DNA of 18,901 bases, from the NCBI GenBank assembly GCA_035249175.1, contig DATFGT010000121.1, positions 1 to 18,901 on the forward strand, read 5' to 3'. The stretch comes from 66-474 sp035249175 (GTDB taxonomy: Bacteria > Pseudomonadota > Gammaproteobacteria > Xanthomonadales > Rhodanobacteraceae). How positions within the stretch are numbered: position 1 is the stretch's first letter; each line of letters begins with the position of its first letter. Positions 1 to 8,722 of the stretch are shown piece by piece. The translations under genes and the position numbers were made by a program. The notes beneath the pieces are model-generated. The model worked only from the letters and a program-made list of their open reading frames with translations. It did not search any database and was not told the DNA's origin.

Positions 1-1137
1 GCCCTCGCCACCCGCGCGATCCACGCCGGCCAGTCGCCCGATCCATCGACCGGCGCGATCATGACGCCGATCTACCAGACGTCCACCTACGTCCAGGCCA
101 GCCCGGGCAAGCACAAGGGCTTCGAGTATTCGCGCACGCAGAATCCGACGCGGTTCGCGTGGGAACGTTGCGTGGCGGACCTGGAAGGAGGTGTCGCCGG
201 GTTTGCATTTGCCTCCGGCATGGCCGCTATTGCGACGGTGCTGGAGCTGATCGACTCGGGTAGCCACGTCATCGCGATGGATGATCTGTACGGCGGCAGC
301 TATCGCCTGTTCGAGCGTGTGCGCCGGCGCAGCGCCGGCCTGGATTTCAGTTTCATCGATTTGAACGATGCGGCTGCGCTCAAGGCAGCGCTGAAGCCCA
401 ACACCCGGATGATCTGGGCCGAAACGCCGACCAATCCGATGCTGAAGCTGGTCGATCTGAAAAAGATCGCAGCGTTCGCGAAGAAGCATGACCTGCTGCT
501 GGTTGTGGACAATACCTTCTGTTCCCCAATGGTGCAGCGCCCGCTGGAATTCGGCGCGGACATCGTGGTGCACTCGGCGACCAAATATTTGAACGGGCAT
601 TCGGACATGGTCGGCGGCGTCGCGGTGGTGTCTACGCCGGAACTGGCCGAACGGATGGCGTTCCTGCAGAACTCGGTGGGCGCCGTCGCGGGTCCATTCG
701 ACGCGTTCCTGGCGCTGCGCGGCGTCAAGACACTGGCACTGCGCATGCAGGCGCACTGCGCCAACGCAATGGAGCTGGCCAAATGGCTGGAAAAACATCC
801 GGCCGTCGAACGCGTGATCTACCCCGGCCTGAAATCACATCCGCAACACGCGCTGGCGCGCCGGCAAATGCACGGCGGCGGCGGCATCGTCACCATTGAA
901 GTGAAAGGTGGCTTGAAGAAGGCGCGCCGGGTGCTGGAACGCTGCGAGCTGTTTGCGCTGGCCGAATCGCTGGGTGGCGTCGAGAGCCTGATCGAACACC
1001 CCGCCATCATGACCCATGCCTCGGTGCCGCCCGCCAATCGCAAGCGGCTCGGCATCAGCGATGGACTGATCCGGTTGTCGGTGGGTGTCGAGGATATCGA
1101 TGACCTGCGCGACGAACTCCAACGCGCGCTGGCCTAG
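1..1137 (+). CDS. metB: Cystathionine gamma-synthase/lyase family PLP enzyme (MetB-like), 5' end outside window
   Basis: Cys/Met-metabolism PLP enzyme (fold type I) of transsulfuration, acting on cystathionine or O-succinylhomoserine in the cytosol. The frame is open from base 1: 20 codons read ALATRAIHAGQSPDPSTGAI before the ATG at 61, and this is the conserved N-terminus of the family. The gene therefore starts upstream and 61 is an internal Met; roughly 10-15 residues are missing. Visible family motifs are EYSRTQNPTR (FEYSR plus NPT), the FASGMAA segment, ETPTNP, VVDNTF, and the Schiff-base lysine in HSATKYLNGHSD (Lys codon 583-585). The TAG stop is at 1135-1137. Sequence alone does not separate gamma-synthase from gamma-lyase; xanthomonad orthologues carry both names. 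It is a housekeeping gene that borders the LPS cluster in Xanthomonas and probably has no direct role in the sugar pathway. An 81-base gap separates it from the next gene. Confidence 0.93.
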   Translation, partial: ALATRAIHAGQSPDPSTGAIMTPIYQTSTYVQASPGKHKGFEYSRTQNPTRFAWERCVADLEGGVAGFAFASGMAAIATVLELIDSGSHVIAMDDLYGGSYRLFERVRRRSAGLDFSFIDLNDAAALKAALKPNTRMIWAETPTNPMLKLVDLKKIAAFAKKHDLLLVVDNTFCSPMVQRPLEFGADIVVHSATKYLNGHSDMVGGVAVVSTPELAERMAFLQNSVGAVAGPFDAFLALRGVKTLALRMQAHCANAMELAKWLEKHPAVERVIYPGLKSHPQHALARRQMHGGGGIVTIEVKGGLKKARRVLERCELFALAESLGGVESLIEHPAIMTHASVPPANRKRLGISDGLIRLSVGVEDIDDLRDELQRALA

Positions 1138-1218
1138 TTCCATGATGTTGTTGGGTGCAGGAGCAGCCGGACGCGCTGGTTCGGCATTCGTGGGTGGCGG
1201 CAATGGGGACGGCTTGGC

Positions 1219-3789
1219 ATGAAGCCACTGGTATTTTTCACCGTCGTTTCGCGCAATTACCTCGCTTATGCGCTGACGCTGATGCGATCGGTGGCGGCGC
1301 AGCACCCCGATTCGAAGCGCTATTTGTGTCTGGCGGATGAACGGTCGGATGATCCCGCGCTGGATACAAACCTGTTCGAGACTGTCACGATCGACAAACT
1401 CGACCTGCCCAACTTCGATGCGTTCGTTTTCCGCTACGACATCATGGAGCTGAATACGGCGGTCAAGCCGTATATGTTCGAGTGGCTACGGATGCGCAAT
1501 CCCGAAGCCGGTTTGGTGTATCTGGATCCGGACATCTATGTGCTGCGTCCGCTGGATGAAGTTGCGCAGGCATTCGCAAACGGCAAACTCGCCGTCCTGA
1601 CACCGCATCTCAATGCGCCGCTGCCGGACGACGGAAAATTTCCGACCGAACTGTCGCTGATGCGCACAGGGACGTACAACTGCGGGTTCGTGGCGATCAA
1701 CGCCGCGCATCCGCAAAGCGCTGCATTGATCGGCTGGTGGTCGCGCAAGCTGGAATTCGATTGCTTCGTCGATCTCGAAGCGGGCCTGTTCACCGACCAG
1801 AAATGGATGGACATGGCGCCGAGTCTGTTTCCGGACGTGCAGATACTGCGCCATGACGGCTACAACGTTGCGTACTGGAACTTGGTATCGCGCCCCGTCG
1901 CTCGCGCTATCGACGGTGGCTACACTGCCAACGGTGTGCCGCTGGTTTTTGCACATTTCTCCGGCGTGAATCTTGGCGAACCTGGCATCTACTCCAAACA
2001 CCAGAACCGGTTCGATGCGGCCGGCATCGGCGGGTTGCGCCCACTCTATGACGAGTATCTGGGCAAACTGCGTGACAACGACCATCCCGGGCATATGGCC
2101 AAGCCGTATGCGTATGGTCGTTTCGCCGATGGCGAAGCCATCGCCCCGGTGCTCCGGCGCGTCTATCGCCGCTATTTCGACGTGTGCTGTGACAGCCCGC
2201 AGCCGCATCCGCAGCGGATGGACCGGGCGCGATTCAACGAGTCCTGTCCGGAACTGGCGGAGCTGCCGGGCCTGCCCGTCAGCCGTTTGATGTACGAAAT
2301 ATGGAGCCTCCGCCCGGACTTGCGCGACGCATTCAGTTTGCGCAGCAGTGAAGGACGCGCCGCGTACATCGAGCGTTATTTGACAACGGTGGCCTCCGAG
2401 ATGGGACTTGGCGATATCTATATCCGTCCCATCCGCGCGCGCCTCCGGCCGCATTCGCTGCGAACGCGCGCCGGAGTGGTGGTGACGCGCATTTTCGCCT
2501 GGGGTAAGCGCCGCACCGGCTTGGCGCGTCTGTATGCGCGTATCCCGTTCAGATGGCGGCTGGCGTTCCGGCAGCGTCTGCACGCTGCAACCGGCATCCC
2601 GATGCCGCCGCTGCCTTTGGTATCGGCGGCACGGCAGACGGCGCGCGTCAGGCATGCATCGCTGCCGCCGGTCAGTCCCGGTGTCAATCTGCTCGGCTAC
2701 GCGCGTGGCGAGTTCGGTATCGCCGAGAACGTGCGTTCCTACGCGCGCGCGCTGGAGCAGGCCGGGCATCCCCTCCTCATATTCAACTTCGATGTCGGCG
2801 CGAGCAGCCGCCAGGAAGATCGCTCTATGGAGCGGCATTTCTCCGAGACTCTGCGCTACGCCGACAACGTGTTCTTCATCAACGCCGATCAGATGCAGAT
2901 TGCACGCAACGTTTTGGGCAGGGAGACCTTCGCAGGACGCCACAATATCGGCTTCTGGGTGTGGGAGCTGGAGAAATTTCCACGCGAGTGGCGCGGTGGC
3001 TTCGATCTGGTGGATGAAGTGTGGGTGCCGACTGAGTTCGTGCGCAAGGCCATCGCGGCTTGCACCGACAAGCCGGTGTTGCGCATGCCCAAGGCCATCG
3101 AGTTCGAAGTGCCGCAGGGCGTGGGTCGTGCCTACTTTGGCCTCCCGGATGGCACGTTCGTTTACCTGTATAGCTATGACTTCAACAGTTTCACGGCGCG
3201 AAAGAATCCTGAGGCGGCGATCGCCGCGTTTCGGCGGGCTTTTGATGACCGGACCGAAGGCGCGCACCTGCTCGTCAAGTCGATCAACGGCGAACGCTAT
3301 CCCGAACGCCTCGCTGCGCTGCGACGCATCGCGGCCGACGATCCGCGCATCGAGGTTCGCGACGGGTTCCTTTCGCGAGACGAAATGTTCGGTTTGCAGA
3401 ATATGGTCGATTGCTACGTATCCCTGCATCGATCGGAAGGTTTCGGATTGGGGATGGCCGAGTGCATGTATCTCGGCAAGCCGGTGATCGCGACCGGTTA
3501 TTCCGGCAATCTCGACTTCATGAATCGTGACAACAGCCTGTTGGTCGATTTCAAGATGATTGCGCTGAGCGAGGGTGATTATCCGTATTGGCAAGGCCAG
3601 AAGTGGGCCGATCCGGATATTGCGCATGCGGCTGAACTGATGAGGCGGGTGTTCGACGATCGTGCGTTCGCGGCCGCCATAGGTGCTGCTGCTGCGGTCA
3701 GCATCCGCCGCGGCAATTCGCGTGAAGTGTGCGCGCGGGCAGTGATGGCCCGGCTTGCGGAGATCGACAGGCGGCGCACCGCGGCATGA
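1219..3789 (+). CDS. Bimodular glycosyltransferase (N-terminal GT-A, C-terminal GT4-like GT-B)
   Basis: 856 residues, two glycosyltransferase domains in one chain, probably cytoplasmic and adding two sugars to the O-chain or its adaptor. Residues 1-~290 look like a GT-A nucleotide-sugar transferase: an N-terminal beta strand (PLVFFTVVSRNYLAYA) and a DxD metal/nucleotide motif in YLDPDIYVL (D103-P-D105). Residues ~290-480 are a helical, Arg-rich linker with no family I recognise. Residues ~488-850 are a GT4-type GT-B domain: GVNLLGYARGEFGIAENVR at the start, HNIGFWVWELEKFP near 575-588, the donor-phosphate Arg/Lys in ARKNPE (R661-K662), and the E-x7-E motif in SEGFGLGMAE (E740/E748). The ATG at 1219 is preceded by GGGGA at 1205-1209, a usable Shine-Dalgarno, and the protein begins directly at the first strand. 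No signal peptide or membrane segment is seen. Donor and acceptor sugars cannot be told. Confidence 0.88.
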   Translation: MKPLVFFTVVSRNYLAYALTLMRSVAAQHPDSKRYLCLADERSDDPALDTNLFETVTIDKLDLPNFDAFVFRYDIMELNTAVKPYMFEWLRMRNPEAGLVYLDPDIYVLRPLDEVAQAFANGKLAVLTPHLNAPLPDDGKFPTELSLMRTGTYNCGFVAINAAHPQSAALIGWWSRKLEFDCFVDLEAGLFTDQKWMDMAPSLFPDVQILRHDGYNVAYWNLVSRPVARAIDGGYTANGVPLVFAHFSGVNLGEPGIYSKHQNRFDAAGIGGLRPLYDEYLGKLRDNDHPGHMAKPYAYGRFADGEAIAPVLRRVYRRYFDVCCDSPQPHPQRMDRARFNESCPELAELPGLPVSRLMYEIWSLRPDLRDAFSLRSSEGRAAYIERYLTTVASEMGLGDIYIRPIRARLRPHSLRTRAGVVVTRIFAWGKRRTGLARLYARIPFRWRLAFRQRLHAATGIPMPPLPLVSAARQTARVRHASLPPVSPGVNLLGYARGEFGIAENVRSYARALEQAGHPLLIFNFDVGASSRQEDRSMERHFSETLRYADNVFFINADQMQIARNVLGRETFAGRHNIGFWVWELEKFPREWRGGFDLVDEVWVPTEFVRKAIAACTDKPVLRMPKAIEFEVPQGVGRAYFGLPDGTFVYLYSYDFNSFTARKNPEAAIAAFRRAFDDRTEGAHLLVKSINGERYPERLAALRRIAADDPRIEVRDGFLSRDEMFGLQNMVDCYVSLHRSEGFGLGMAECMYLGKPVIATGYSGNLDFMNRDNSLLVDFKMIALSEGDYPYWQGQKWADPDIAHAAELMRRVFDDRAFAAAIGAAAAVSIRRGNSREVCARAVMARLAEIDRRRTAA

Positions 3790-4020
3790 GGGCGCGGGGT
3801 TGTTTCGCGACCCGCTTGCCCAGCCTGGTTTCATCGTGTAGCGAAGCTTGTGTTGCACCTCTGCGAACCAGTCGTCGCTCGGCAGATCGCAACGGCAGCC
3901 AGACGGCGGGTCACCATCCCCGGTCACGATATGATGCCGCGTCGGCTGGCCGGGTCGCATGGTGAGCGTGCGGCGGACCGGCCGCCACAGCAGCACAATC
4001 CAGTTCCATGAGGAGGCAAG
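3790..4020. other. Intergenic gap without a recognisable gene
   Basis: 231 bases, the longest non-coding gap in the window, between the bimodular glycosyltransferase and the phosphoglycerol transferase gene. The rightmost part carries the ribosome binding site of the next gene. A small GC-rich inverted repeat (GGCGG at 3972-3976, CCGCC at 3982-3986, 5-base loop) lies upstream of it; it has no T tract and is too short to call a terminator. I found no convincing promoter hexamer pair. Short open frames crossing the gap have no family features. Confidence 0.5.
4011..4016 (+). promoter_or_regulatory. Strong Shine-Dalgarno AGGAGG that fixes a GTG start
   Basis: A perfect AGGAGG ends four bases before the GTG at 4021. 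It supports GTG 4021 as the start of the OpgB-like protein. The ATG at 4008 just upstream lies in another frame. It is the best ribosome binding site in the window, suggesting efficient independent initiation after the 231-base gap. Confidence 0.75.
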
Positions 4021-6606
4021 GTGCCGGAATCGGATCGACGTCCTCGGATAGCGACGTCCATGACAGCAGTGTTGCTGGCTTTGCCGGTACTGGGCGTGCA
4101 TGCATGGATGGCATGGACCTTCCCCTCGTACCTGTCGAGTCGGTTCGGGCAGGATCTCGTGTTCACGTTCGCGTGGTGCGGGTTGCTGGCACTGGTTGCA
4201 CGTTGGCGATTGTTGCGCTTCGCGTCGGTTCCCTTGGCGCTGCTTGCATACCTGATTTGGCTGTTCCTGGCGCTTGGCGAGGGCGTTTCGTATTACCTGC
4301 AAGCCGACAGCTTCAACGCGCGCTTCTTCGCGCACCTCAATCCGGACAACCTGCGCACCGGCCTCCACGCATTCCCGGCAATGATCGGAGGCGGTCTCGC
4401 CTTGTTCGTGGTGATGCTTGCGGTTTGTGCGACATTGCTGGTAAGCACGCGGCGGCGCGGACGAAGCGAGGGGGCGACGGTTTGCAGCGGCCCTGCGGTC
4501 GTCGTGCTGACGATTCTGCTGTTGAGCGTCCTGGGCGTCGATTCCGCACCGAGGCGAATGATCACGTATCTCACCCGCGTACAACAGTCGCAACACTTTG
4601 CAGATACCCCGGAAGGGCATGCTGTGGCCCGTTTGCTGAATCTGCACCCAGTCTCGAAGAAAGACGTGATCGCTGCGCCCGGCAAAAACCTGGTATGGAT
4701 CTACATGGAGTCGCTGGAGCGCATCTACTGGGATCCAAAGGTATTTCCGGGGTTGACGCCGAACCTCAACCGCCTGCGCGAGGAGGGACTCGACTTTTCC
4801 GGTTTTGAAACCTTTGCCGGGGCGAATTACACCATGGCGGGATTGTTTTCCTCGCAATGCGGTACGCCGTTGTTCACCAGTCCCTTCGCGGGTCTTGACG
4901 CCGTCGCCGGCAATGACACCGACGTCTCCACCTTCCATCCCAAGATTGACTGTTTCGGCGACGTGCTGCACCGGGCCGGCTACACCCAGATCTACATGGG
5001 CGGCGCGCCCATTGTGTTTTCCAACAAGGGCCTGTTCTTTCATTTGCATGGTTACGATCAGGCGCTCGGCTTCGTGCAACTCGAAAAACAGGCCGGTGGC
5101 AAGTTGCCGGAGTCTGGTTGGGGGCTGTACGACAAAGTGCTGTTCAAGCTGGCGCTCGACCGTTACCGCCAACTCGAGGCCGGGCGCAAACCCTTCAACC
5201 TGAGCATGCTGACGCTGGATACCCATCCGCCGCATGGCCGCCCTTCGCCGGGTTGCCCGAAATATGCGGCAAGCGACAACAGCATGCTTCAGGCGGTGCA
5301 TTGCACCGACTATCTGGTTGGTCAATTCATCGGCGCACTGTCGAAGGAGCCGGGCTGGAAGAACACGGAGGTGGTGATCATGAGCGATCACTTGATGATG
5401 CGGAATGATGCCGAATCGCTGTTCCCCAAGGACTACCACAGACAGCCCGCGCTGCTCGTGCTGAATGCTGGCAATGGCGTCAGACCCGCGCGGATGTACC
5501 ACATGGATATCGCGCCGACCCTGCTGGGTCTTCTGGGCGTGCGCACCAATGCGACGTTCATTGCTGGCGAGGATCGCGGCGCGCCGGACGCCGGGGACAG
5601 CGAGCTCGCTGACAATGCGGTGACGAGCTCGGTCTTGCGCAAGGCGCTATGGTCGCGCGTCAACGAGTTCGAACTGTGCAAGAAGAATCGACTGGTCGGT
5701 TGGACTTCCGGCGGGAATTTTGACGTCGGCGGCCGCGAGTTGGGACTGAACTATCTAGGAGAGGCCCAAGTTGGCATTCATGGTGGCCAGACCCTCGATT
5801 TTTTTATCGACAACGCCAACGCCAAGCTCGTAATTGCCGATGCGGACAGCCAGCCCGCGCTGCTCAAATCGCGCGGCGATGCAAGCGTATTGATGGTGCG
5901 GGCGCTCCCGGCATCCGATCGTTCCAAAGGTCTGTTCACGGTCGATTGGCTTGGCCATGACGGCGCCCGTACGCATCTCGCCGACATTCCCCGGCTTGCC
6001 GGACTGACGATCGAGTCGCCGCATTGCGCTGACCTGATCGCGCAGGCCGACAAGGCGCCGAGCGGGGCGAAGCTGGACTTGAGCCGCGATTTCAAAACGA
6101 CTGTCGCGCCGCTGCCCGAATTGCCTTCCGGTCCGCTCATCGATTTCACAGGGCACGGGGCGACGGTTTACGAATCGGGCAGGGGCTGGTTGCCATCCGC
6201 GCCGTGGGGCAGTTGGGCCATCGGATCAGACGCGGTTTTGGGCTTCCGTTTGACGGACGGGTTGTGCCACGCCCGGGCGACGCTGCACATGCAGATTGAT
6301 CCGTACCTGCCGCCCTCGCGTCCCAAACTGGATACCCAAGTTTGGGTCAACGGCAAACTCGCGACGACTTGGCATTTCAGGGCAGGTGGCGCATTCGCCA
6401 AGACCAACGATGGTGCCACGGATAATCATGAGGTGCTGAACGTCGAGGCGCCCATTGATACCCATGGCACCTGCGAGGCACATATAGCTTTGCACTTCGC
6501 GCGCCCGGACGTGTCACCGCCTCCATATCCAAAAGCCGAAGACCCGAGACCGCTGCAGCTGCGGGTGTTGAAGATGCAGGCGGCTCAAGCTGGAGAATCG
6601 CGGTGA
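4021..6606 (+). CDS. OpgB/LTA-synthase family phosphoglycerol transferase with C-terminal beta domain
   Basis: 861 residues. Family members transfer phosphoglycerol from phosphatidylglycerol to a glycan on the periplasmic face of the inner membrane (OpgB: periplasmic glucans; LtaS: teichoic acid). About five hydrophobic segments (near 14-34, 46-60, 67-87, 121-142, 157-173) precede a sulfatase/alkaline-phosphatase-fold catalytic domain at ~221-510. Metal and catalytic residues map one-to-one on the LtaS pattern: E230 in IYMESLERIY, nucleophile T271 in ANYTMAGLFSSQCG, H402 in TLDTHPPHG, D456-H457 in IMSDHL. The start is GTG with a perfect AGGAGG. Beyond the catalytic domain lie ~340 further residues; 706-855 look like a beta-sandwich (paired Trp/Gly motifs in GRGWLPSAPWGSW, then alternating strands), possibly glycan-binding. 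Its position between glycosyltransferase and O-antigen exporter genes suggests it decorates the O-chain, but a role on periplasmic glucans is the alternative. Confidence 0.85.
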   Translation: MPESDRRPRIATSMTAVLLALPVLGVHAWMAWTFPSYLSSRFGQDLVFTFAWCGLLALVARWRLLRFASVPLALLAYLIWLFLALGEGVSYYLQADSFNARFFAHLNPDNLRTGLHAFPAMIGGGLALFVVMLAVCATLLVSTRRRGRSEGATVCSGPAVVVLTILLLSVLGVDSAPRRMITYLTRVQQSQHFADTPEGHAVARLLNLHPVSKKDVIAAPGKNLVWIYMESLERIYWDPKVFPGLTPNLNRLREEGLDFSGFETFAGANYTMAGLFSSQCGTPLFTSPFAGLDAVAGNDTDVSTFHPKIDCFGDVLHRAGYTQIYMGGAPIVFSNKGLFFHLHGYDQALGFVQLEKQAGGKLPESGWGLYDKVLFKLALDRYRQLEAGRKPFNLSMLTLDTHPPHGRPSPGCPKYAASDNSMLQAVHCTDYLVGQFIGALSKEPGWKNTEVVIMSDHLMMRNDAESLFPKDYHRQPALLVLNAGNGVRPARMYHMDIAPTLLGLLGVRTNATFIAGEDRGAPDAGDSELADNAVTSSVLRKALWSRVNEFELCKKNRLVGWTSGGNFDVGGRELGLNYLGEAQVGIHGGQTLDFFIDNANAKLVIADADSQPALLKSRGDASVLMVRALPASDRSKGLFTVDWLGHDGARTHLADIPRLAGLTIESPHCADLIAQADKAPSGAKLDLSRDFKTTVAPLPELPSGPLIDFTGHGATVYESGRGWLPSAPWGSWAIGSDAVLGFRLTDGLCHARATLHMQIDPYLPPSRPKLDTQVWVNGKLATTWHFRAGGAFAKTNDGATDNHEVLNVEAPIDTHGTCEAHIALHFARPDVSPPPYPKAEDPRPLQLRVLKMQAAQAGESR

Positions 6607-6701
6607 GGTAGCGGGAACGCTTGCCGCATTCAGCCTTGCGCCACGACAATTGCGGCGTTTTGCACATCGCCATTGCCTTCCAAGGGCGGGAACCGTTTTC
6701 G

Positions 6702-7496
6702 ATGAAAATCATGCTGCTGGCGATCTGGCACTACCGCCATTTCATCCTTACCTCGATCCGCAACGATCTGCGCACGCGCTTTGCACGTAGCAGGCTGGGC
6801 GCGACCTGGATGATCCTGCAGCCCTTGGCGCAAGGAGCCATCTACGCCATCGTTCTGGCACGGGTGCTGGGCAGCAAGTTGCCGGGGATCGACAACCAAT
6901 ACGCCTACGTGATCTACCTGTTGTCAGGTCTGGTCGGCTGGACATTGTTCGCCGAGATGATTACCCGCTGTCTGACGATCTTCGTGGACAACGCGAGCCT
7001 GTTGAAGAAGATGGTGTTCCCGCGGATTTGCCTGCCCCTCATCGTCGCGGGATCTTGTCTGCTGAACAACCTGTTCCTTCTGGCCGCGACCCTGGCGATT
7101 TTTGCCCTGGTCGGGCACTTCCCTGGCTGGATGTGGCTGTGGTTGCCTATCCTGACTGTGATCACGTTGATGTTCGGGCTTGCGCTGGGGCTGATACTGG
7201 GGGTGCTGAACGTGTTCGTGCGCGACGTGGCGCAAGTGATGAACGTGGTACTGCAGTTGTGGTTCTGGCTGACGCCGATTGTGTATTTCATCAATATATT
7301 GCCTGGACACTTTGCGCTGGTGCTGAGGCTCAATCCGATGTACGCGATCTGCTCCTCATACCAGCAGGTGTTGCTGTGGGGACACCTGCCGCACCTCAAG
7401 ACCCTGGGCGCCATCGTCGTGGTGTCGTTGGTGCTGCTGACCGCCGGAATGGTCCTGTTCCGGCGCGCCTCACCCGATATGGTGGATGTGCTGTGA
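6702..7496 (+). CDS. wzm: O-antigen ABC transporter permease Wzm
   Basis: 264 residues, ABC-2 type inner-membrane permease; with Wzt it moves lipid-linked O-polysaccharide from cytoplasm to periplasm. Six hydrophobic segments are visible (about 34-54, 68-88, 111-138, 145-170, 178-199, 234-254). Family marks are the N-terminal RNDLRTRFARSRLGATW with WMILQPL, VFPRICLPL, NVFVRDVAQVM followed by FWLTPIVY, and NPMY near residue 211. I chose ATG 6702 because MKIMLLAIWHYRHF begins at the usual family position and gives the usual ~260-residue length. The same frame is open to an ATG at 6621, but those 27 extra residues have no membrane-protein or family character. Shine-Dalgarno is weak (AAGGGCGGG ends about 14 bases upstream). 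The stop TGA overlaps the wzt start as GTGA. Confidence 0.93.
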   Translation: MKIMLLAIWHYRHFILTSIRNDLRTRFARSRLGATWMILQPLAQGAIYAIVLARVLGSKLPGIDNQYAYVIYLLSGLVGWTLFAEMITRCLTIFVDNASLLKKMVFPRICLPLIVAGSCLLNNLFLLAATLAIFALVGHFPGWMWLWLPILTVITLMFGLALGLILGVLNVFVRDVAQVMNVVLQLWFWLTPIVYFINILPGHFALVLRLNPMYAICSSYQQVLLWGHLPHLKTLGAIVVVSLVLLTAGMVLFRRASPDMVDVL

Positions 7497-8722
7497 GTGG
7501 CGCTGTTCTTCAGATCGAATCGCTAGGCAAGGCCTTTCGCGAATACCGGATGGAATGGCAGCGGATGCTGTCGTGGTTCGGCGGAAAACAGCGGGCTTTG
7601 AATGAAACATGGGTACTGCGTGACATCGGGTTTCGAGTATCCGCCGGCGAAAGCGTCGGGATTGTCGGCCAGAATGGTGCCGGCAAGAGCACCCTCCTGA
7701 AGTTGGTGACGGGCACCTTGCGACCCACCAAAGGGTCGATCCGCGTTTCGGGTCGTATTGCAGCGATTCTCGAATTGGGCATGGGCTTCAATCCCGACCT
7801 GACCGGTCGCGACAACGCGCGTTACACCGCGGGCTTGATGGGCATGAGCCCCGACCAGATCGATGCGATTATTCCTGATGTCGAAGAATTTGCCGACATT
7901 GGCGAATACTTTGATCAGCCGTTGCGTACCTATTCCAGCGGCATGCAGATGCGCGTGGCCTTCAGCGTCGTCACCGCGATCCGGCCCGAAATCCTGATCA
8001 TCGACGAAGCGTTGTCGGTGGGCGATGCTTATTTTTCACACAAAAGCATGGCACGCATCCGCCGGTTTCGCGAGGAGGGCACGACGCTGTTGTTCGTTTC
8101 GCACGATCCGGGCGCGATTCAGTCACTGTGCGATCGTGCGATCCTGCTCGATCACGGTCGTATGCTGATGGATGGCGAACCGAGCCAAGTCATGGATTAC
8201 TACAACGCGTTGATCGCGGAGAGGGAAAACGCAACCGTCGAGGTTCGCGCGCTTGAATCCGGTGCCGCACAGACGGTTTCAGGTACCCGTGAGGCCGTGG
8301 TGGAATCGATCGGCCTATTCAACGCAGTGGGTGAACCGGTGGAGTTCGTGAACGTCGGTGAGCCAGTGGAACTGCGGGTCAAGGCCAGCATACATGGCGA
8401 TATTCCGCGACTGGTTTTCGGCTACATGATCAAGGATCGTCTGGGCCAACCCATGTTCGGCACCAACACGCACCATACCGGTCAGGCGTTAGAGCATGTA
8501 CGCGGTGGTCAAGTGGTGGAATACCGTATCCGCTTTCCCATGAATTTCGGGCCCGGCAGCTACTCGGTTTCAACGGCGCTGTGCAGCACCGAGACCCACC
8601 TGGTCAACAATTACGAATGGCGCGACTTGGCCCTGGTATTCACGGTGGCCAACCAGGATCGCGACCCGTTCGTCGGCAGCGCATGGGTGCCACCCAGGAT
8701 CGAGATCAATCGCGCGCAATGA
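7493..8722 (+). CDS. wzt: O-antigen ABC transporter ATPase Wzt with C-terminal O-antigen-binding domain
   Basis: 409 residues, cytoplasmic ATPase of the O-antigen exporter. The nucleotide-binding domain (about 1-240) has Walker A GQNGAGKST at 59-67, ABC signature YSSGMQMR at 147-154, Walker B ILIIDEAL with D171-E172, and the switch His in FVSHD (H204). Residues ~265-405 form the extra C-terminal domain typical of Wzt proteins that bind the O-chain (GYMIKDRLGQPMFGTNT, then MNFGPGSYSVS and a final beta strand). In E. coli O8/O9a this domain recognises the modified chain terminus. Start: GTG 7493 overlaps the wzm stop (GTGA), with GGTGGA at 7481-7486 six bases upstream. The frame is open far upstream inside wzm, but those residues match nothing. 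The stop overlaps the next start as ATGA, so wzm, wzt and the following glycosyltransferase are probably translationally coupled. Confidence 0.95.
   Translation: MSGAVLQIESLGKAFREYRMEWQRMLSWFGGKQRALNETWVLRDIGFRVSAGESVGIVGQNGAGKSTLLKLVTGTLRPTKGSIRVSGRIAAILELGMGFNPDLTGRDNARYTAGLMGMSPDQIDAIIPDVEEFADIGEYFDQPLRTYSSGMQMRVAFSVVTAIRPEILIIDEALSVGDAYFSHKSMARIRRFREEGTTLLFVSHDPGAIQSLCDRAILLDHGRMLMDGEPSQVMDYYNALIAERENATVEVRALESGAAQTVSGTREAVVESIGLFNAVGEPVEFVNVGEPVELRVKASIHGDIPRLVFGYMIKDRLGQPMFGTNTHHTGQALEHVRGGQVVEYRIRFPMNFGPGSYSVSTALCSTETHLVNNYEWRDLALVFTVANQDRDPFVGSAWVPPRIEINRAQ

Noticed and set aside
3729..3965. Small open frame at the 3' end of the bimodular glycosyltransferase
   Set aside because: It begins inside the previous gene in another frame, has no ribosome site and an unstructured Ser/Arg-rich product.
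3972..3986. GGCGG-5-CCGCC inverted repeat
   Set aside because: Such short GC palindromes are common at this base composition and it lacks a T tract or operator-like neighbours.
1486..5502. A 4-kb open frame on the minus strand (1338 codons)
   Set aside because: It lies antisense to two well-supported genes and the gap between them. Its translation is rich in His, Arg and Gln with no recognisable domain, as expected from codon bias in a high-GC genome.
6621..6701. Extension of wzm to an upstream ATG
   Set aside because: The 27 extra residues are not like any permease N-terminus; the internal ATG at 6702 fits the family length.
7028..7492. Extension of wzt inside wzm
   Set aside because: It is an out-of-frame reading of wzm; the GTG at 7493 with GTGA overlap and GGTGGA upstream is a better start.
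8581..8718. Extension of the glycosyltransferase frame into wzt
   Set aside because: It is an alternate-frame reading of the Wzt C-terminal domain; ATG 8719 with ATGA overlap is preferred.
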